This document shows positions 60,775 to 64,000 of a stretch of 64,000 nucleotides of DNA, one piece after another; positions within the stretch are counted from its first letter, which is position 1; every line of letters starts with the position of its first letter. The translations under genes and the position numbers were made by a program. The notes under the pieces are model-generated. The model was not told where the DNA came from. It saw only the letters and a list, made by a program, of their open reading frames with translations, and did not search any database. This stretch comes from Bacillus sp. FJAT-27445 (GTDB lineage: Bacteria > Bacillota > Bacilli > Bacillales > Cytobacillaceae), in NCBI RefSeq assembly GCF_001510665.1, contig NZ_LMTI01000004.1, positions 62,001 to 126,000 of the forward strand, given 5' to 3'.

Positions 60775-62025
60775 ATGGGGAAAATTTTCAAAAAAGGTTC
60801 ATTGTTGGCTTTAGTACTCACTCTTCTCTTTTCAGTAGCGGCATGTTCAAACAGTGAAAAAACAACGGGCAAGGACGAGAAAGACGAACCAGAAAAGGTC
60901 GAACTGGCCCAGGGTGTTACCGATAAGTCGGTAAAAATCGGAACCATTGGCGTCCAATCAGGGGCGTTAGCATTCATTGGCACTCCATACTTTGAAGGAA
61001 TGCAAGCATATTTGAAAGCAGTGAATGATGAAGGTGGAGTAAATGGCAGGACCGTTGAGCTAATTAAGAAAGACGATGAATTCAAGCCGGATAAAGCCGT
61101 AAAGGCAATGGAAGAACTCGTTTACGATGATAAAGTTTTCGCTGTTGTCGGCCAGCTTGGCACGCCAGGAGTCATGGCGACTGAAAGCATTGTCCAAGAA
61201 GAAGGAATCCCAGCCGTTTACTTCGGCTCCGGCGCAAAGCAGCTTACACAATCCGGGAAAAACTTCTTCCCTGTCCAGCCAAACTACTACTATGAAGGCA
61301 AGCTGATGGCTAAATACGCAGTGGAAAAATTCAGCGCTAAAAATGTTGTTGTCATTTATCAAAATGATGACGTGGGCCGCGATGGTGTTGAAGGTTTCGC
61401 GGAAGGCTTAAAAGCGCTTGGCCAGGAAGGAATCCTTAAAGAAGAAGGCAAATTGGCAATCGGTGGCGCAGATACAGACTTCACCGTTCCAGTCCAAAAA
61501 GCAAAGAGCCTTAACCCTGATGTCGTAATCGTCTACAGCCTTGCAGGCGCAACGACTGGCATTTTGAAAGAATTCGAGAAAGTGAACTTCAACGTTCCAA
61601 TGATCACAACCTATTCAAATGCAGATGCATCCTTCCTTGCACTGGCAGCACCAGGAGCTCCGAATGTAATCAAGAACCTCTATGTCATGGGCTGGGTCAA
61701 TGCCGATGCAGCAAAGCTTCAACCGCTGATGGACGCAATGGCAAAATACTTCCCGGAACAAAAGGTAATCAATGCTTACACAATGGCTGGCTGGGTTGCA
61801 GCCGAAACATTTATTGCAGGACTGAAAGCAGCAGGGGATAACCTGTCATGGGAAGGCTATGTTGAAGCAATGAACGGCATGACGTTCACAGACGGACTTG
61901 CTCCCGAAATCAGCTATGTAGATGGCAAGCGTGAAGGCGTTACCAAAATGGCACTGAGCAAAGTCGCCCAGGATGGAGGCAACTTTATCTTTACCCTGGA
62001 TTCCGAGTTCACAGAATTCGAATAA
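60775..62025 (+). CDS. Branched-chain amino acid-type binding lipoprotein (LivJ/LivK-like)
   Basis: The 416-residue protein has a signal peptide with lipobox VAAC (Cys24), an acidic linker and a Peripla_BP_6 fold. Typical segments are VKIGTIGVQSGALAFIG, ELIKKDDEFKPDKAVKAMEE, VFAVVGQLGTPGVMATESIV and the strand VVVIYQNDDVGRDGVEGFAE. The acidic EFKPD replaces the DDxxxP motif of amino-acid binders, in line with a different ligand. It should deliver substrate to LivHMGF. GGGAG precedes the start. It ends the operon at a hairpin. Confidence 0.92.
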   Translation: MGKIFKKGSLLALVLTLLFSVAACSNSEKTTGKDEKDEPEKVELAQGVTDKSVKIGTIGVQSGALAFIGTPYFEGMQAYLKAVNDEGGVNGRTVELIKKDDEFKPDKAVKAMEELVYDDKVFAVVGQLGTPGVMATESIVQEEGIPAVYFGSGAKQLTQSGKNFFPVQPNYYYEGKLMAKYAVEKFSAKNVVVIYQNDDVGRDGVEGFAEGLKALGQEGILKEEGKLAIGGADTDFTVPVQKAKSLNPDVVIVYSLAGATTGILKEFEKVNFNVPMITTYSNADASFLALAAPGAPNVIKNLYVMGWVNADAAKLQPLMDAMAKYFPEQKVINAYTMAGWVAAETFIAGLKAAGDNLSWEGYVEAMNGMTFTDGLAPEISYVDGKREGVTKMALSKVAQDGGNFIFTLDSEFTEFE

Positions 62026-62100
62026 ATCTGTGCTACAACTGGCCAGGTGAACCAATCGGACTGCAGGGCACCTAATTTCTGTGGTCTGAAGTTCTAAAAG

Positions 62101-62148
62101 TAAGGGTTCCTAAATGCTCTATCCTGGCATTTAGGAAACCCTTATTCA
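62101..62148 (+). terminator. Hairpin after the binding-protein gene
   Basis: TAAGGGTTCCTAAATGC (62101-62117) pairs with GCATTTAGGAAACCCTTA (62127-62144) with one bulge; TTC follows. The weak T-run allows some readthrough. Confidence 0.8.
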
Positions 62149-62214
62149 AATAGAGGGTCAAATGTTCGATTTCTGAACAGTGTCCGGAAAACCGACAGGG
62201 CCCGAAGAAAGGCC

Positions 62215-62229
62215 AGGAACGGCTTTTGC
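62215..62229 (+). promoter_or_regulatory. Probable sigma-54 promoter of the second hydrolase unit
   Basis: AGGAAC (62215-62220), GGCTT, TTGC (62226-62229) keeps the invariant GG and GC with correct 10-nt spacing and matches 8 of 10 consensus positions. It is 84 nt upstream of the hydrolase start. Confidence 0.5.
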
Positions 62230-62312
62230 ATTTTTAAGGAAACAAAGCCTTTCATAAACTTTATCTAGCAACCGGTTCCTATAAAAGCTTCAAGAGAAGG
62301 GGGATAGTGATT

Positions 62313-63116
62313 ATGCCAAAAGTAAAAGCCAATGGAATTGAATTTTACTATGAAATACATGGAGAAGGCCCGGCCCTTGTCTTATTGGAAGGGCTCGGGT
62401 ATGCAAGCTGGATGTGGAGACGGCAAGTAGAGGAGTTATCCAGCCATTTTAAGGTTGTTATCTTTGATAACCGCGGTGTAGGGCATACCGATAAGCCTGA
62501 AATGGAATACACGATCCAGCTGTTTGCTGAAGACACTGCTGAGGTTCTCAAAGCTTTGAATATTGATAAAGCACATATTTTAGGAGTTTCAATGGGAGGC
62601 TTTATCGCCCAGGAATTTGCCATTACCTATCCCGAAATGGTTGATAAATTAATCCTTTGCTGCACCTCATTCGGAGGCGCTAAAAGTATCCCAATCCCGA
62701 AGGAAACACTGGAAATCATGCTCCAGGGTGCAAGCAAGGATCGTACTCCTGAAAAAGCGAGATACGCTGTTTCCACCGCTTTAAACGAAGGGACATTGAA
62801 CGAAAACCAGGACATCCTTGATTTTATCTTACAAGAGCAGAGAAATAATCCACAGCCAAAACAGGCTTATCAGAGACAGCTGTTTGCCGGTGCGTCCTTT
62901 AATAGCGAAAACAAGGTAGACACGATAGTCGCAGAAACACTCATACTCGCAGGTCGAGGTGATCGAGTCGTACCTTTTGAGAATGCACAGCTTCTTCTTG
63001 AAAAAATTGCCCATTCAAGAGCAATCATCTTGGATGATGCAGGACATCTGTTTTTTATGGAGAAGCCCAAACAAACCAACCACTTAATCATAGATTTTTT
63101 GAAAGGTAACAAATGA
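62313..63116 (+). CDS. Alpha/beta-fold hydrolase, 2
   Basis: The 267-residue alpha/beta hydrolase has the oxyanion-side LVLLEGLGYASWMWRRQVEE, FDNRGVGHTDKP, the nucleophile elbow GVSMGGFIAQE (Ser), the acid in LAGRGDRVVPF and the histidine in DDAGHLFFME. It resembles 3-oxoadipate enol-lactonase-like and haloperoxidase-like hydrolases, often found in catabolic clusters. It is not closely related to the hydrolase at 53714. A GTG six nt upstream is in frame, but AAGGGGGA suits the ATG at 62313. It precedes the ketoacyl synthase gene by 50 nt, probably in one operon. Confidence 0.88.
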   Translation: MPKVKANGIEFYYEIHGEGPALVLLEGLGYASWMWRRQVEELSSHFKVVIFDNRGVGHTDKPEMEYTIQLFAEDTAEVLKALNIDKAHILGVSMGGFIAQEFAITYPEMVDKLILCCTSFGGAKSIPIPKETLEIMLQGASKDRTPEKARYAVSTALNEGTLNENQDILDFILQEQRNNPQPKQAYQRQLFAGASFNSENKVDTIVAETLILAGRGDRVVPFENAQLLLEKIAHSRAIILDDAGHLFFMEKPKQTNHLIIDFLKGNK

Positions 63117-63166
63117 AACTAGGCGCTAAAAACAGTCTGGATAACTATAGACAGGAGGCGTAAAGA

Positions 63167-64000
63167 ATGACAACCAATGATGTTGGAATTGTCGGAACAG
63201 GCATCTATATCCCAGACCATAGAATGACCGCGAAGGATATTGCCGATGCGACAAACGGCGTTTGGACGGAGGAAGCCATCTCCCAAAAGCTGGGGATCAA
63301 GGAAAAGCGGGTTCCCGGCGAAAATGACGGGACACAGGAAATGGGCGTCCGGGCGGGCCTAGATGCACTCAAGAACACCGGAATCGACCCGAAGGAAATC
63401 GATCTGGTCATCTCAATCGGAGAAGAGTGGAAGGAATATCCGCTAACCACTTCCGCCATTTACATCCAGGAACAAATCGGCGCAACCAATGCATGGGGCA
63501 TCGATCTCCAGCAGCGCTGCTGTACAGCAGTCTCGGCCATGAAAATAGCAAAGGACATGATGCTTTCAGACGAGGACATTAACACCGTCATGATTGTAGG
63601 CGGCTATCGCAATGGCGATTTCGTCGATTACACCGACCGGGCGATGTCGATGATGTATAACCTATCAGCAGGAGCCGGAGCGATTATATTAAAAAAGAAC
63701 TACGGACGCAACCTCCTATTAGGCTCGCATATTATGACAGACGGAACAATGGCGCGCGACGCAGGAGTGGAATTCGGTGGAACCGAAAAGCCGATTACCA
63801 GCGAAAACCTTAACGAAGCCTACAAATCTTTAAGACTATTTGATGAAAAGCATATGAAGGATCGTTTGAACGAGGTTTCCATGCCTAACTGGCTGCACTG
63901 CATCGAACGGGCATTTGAAAAGTCGAAAGTGGCCAAAGAAGAGCTCGGCTATCTGGCAGTCCTCCATTTCAAGTATTCCATGCACAAGTATCTGCTCGAC
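63167..64000 (+). CDS. FabH-like 3-oxoacyl-ACP synthase III family protein (5' part)
   Basis: The first 278 residues are visible and the frame is open at the window end. The thiolase fold starts VGIVGTGIYIPDHRMTAKDI, as in KAS III. The catalytic cysteine region is IDLQQRCCTAVSAMKIA: Cys118 aligns with the FabH nucleophile (DxNAACAG), but the usual ACAG is replaced by RCCT with a second Cys. The His-containing segment LAVLHFKYSMHKYLLD appears at the end. Related proteins include HMG-CoA synthase-like and OleA-like condensing enzymes. In this catabolic setting it might form or cleave a beta-ketoacyl thioester (inference). AGGAGG at 63153-63158 sets the start. Confidence 0.88.
   Translation, partial: MTTNDVGIVGTGIYIPDHRMTAKDIADATNGVWTEEAISQKLGIKEKRVPGENDGTQEMGVRAGLDALKNTGIDPKEIDLVISIGEEWKEYPLTTSAIYIQEQIGATNAWGIDLQQRCCTAVSAMKIAKDMMLSDEDINTVMIVGGYRNGDFVDYTDRAMSMMYNLSAGAGAIILKKNYGRNLLLGSHIMTDGTMARDAGVEFGGTEKPITSENLNEAYKSLRLFDEKHMKDRLNEVSMPNWLHCIERAFEKSKVAKEELGYLAVLHFKYSMHKYLLD

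Overview
The window looks like a chromosomal segment of a Gram-positive, endospore-forming Bacillaceae member (Bacillus/Neobacillus/Mesobacillus type). The reasons are AGGAGG-like ribosome binding sites, frequent TTG/GTG starts, abundant intrinsic terminators, lipobox lipoproteins, a SpoVK/CbbX-like ATPase, DUF4030/DUF4179 anti-sigma proteins, and copies of GC-rich palindromic repeats that I recognise from Bacillus genomes. No rRNA, tRNA, CRISPR array, phage module or intact insertion sequence was seen. The last ~12 kb are visibly richer in G+C than the first 50 kb.

Layout. 1-4.9 kb: end of an EcsC-like/SHOCT protein, a tandem AAA+ ATPase, meso-diaminopimelate dehydrogenase (ddh), and the remnant of an M3 oligoendopeptidase. 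5.1-16.6 kb: a sugar/polyol locus made of an orphan binding lipoprotein, a YesM-type kinase, a YesN-type regulator, a ribose-type ABC transporter, a polyol dehydrogenase and xylulokinase. The likely flow is pentitol uptake, oxidation to xylulose and phosphorylation to xylulose-5-phosphate. A 21-bp-spaced direct repeat in front of the transporter operon is a good candidate for the regulator's binding site. 17-22.3 kb: a tRNA-dihydrouridine synthase, a broken ParE toxin gene and two ECF sigma/anti-sigma pairs, punctuated by three related terminators.

22.7-39.1 kb: a scavenging locus with four amidohydrolases (three cytosine-deaminase-like paralogues and one TRZ/ATZ-like enzyme lacking its HxH motif), one dipeptide-type ABC permease (dppCBDF order), two binding lipoproteins plus the stump of a third, and a sodium/solute symporter co-encoded with a short histidine kinase and an AraC-type response regulator. 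A repeat-rich island lies at 25.5-26.2 kb. 39.4-53.5 kb: a fused sigma-like/zinc-finger/DUF4179 protein, a DMT permease, delta-1-pyrroline-5-carboxylate dehydrogenase, a dihydroorotate-dehydrogenase-like domain fused to a membrane domain, an HD-GYP membrane protein followed by a nine-unit 52-nt tandem repeat, an MFS efflux protein, a uracil-DNA glycosylase, a DedA protein and a luciferase-like monooxygenase.

53.7-64 kb: an apparent sigma-54 regulon. A PAS/AAA+/Fis-type enhancer-binding protein (55.6-57.1 kb) sits between a leftward fabG-like/hydrolase unit and a rightward livHMGF-type ABC operon. -24/-12 elements lie before both, and a weaker one precedes a second hydrolase and a FabH-like ketoacyl synthase that runs off the window. 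This looks like an inducible catabolic system for a carboxylic or acyl compound; the substrate cannot be read from the sequence.
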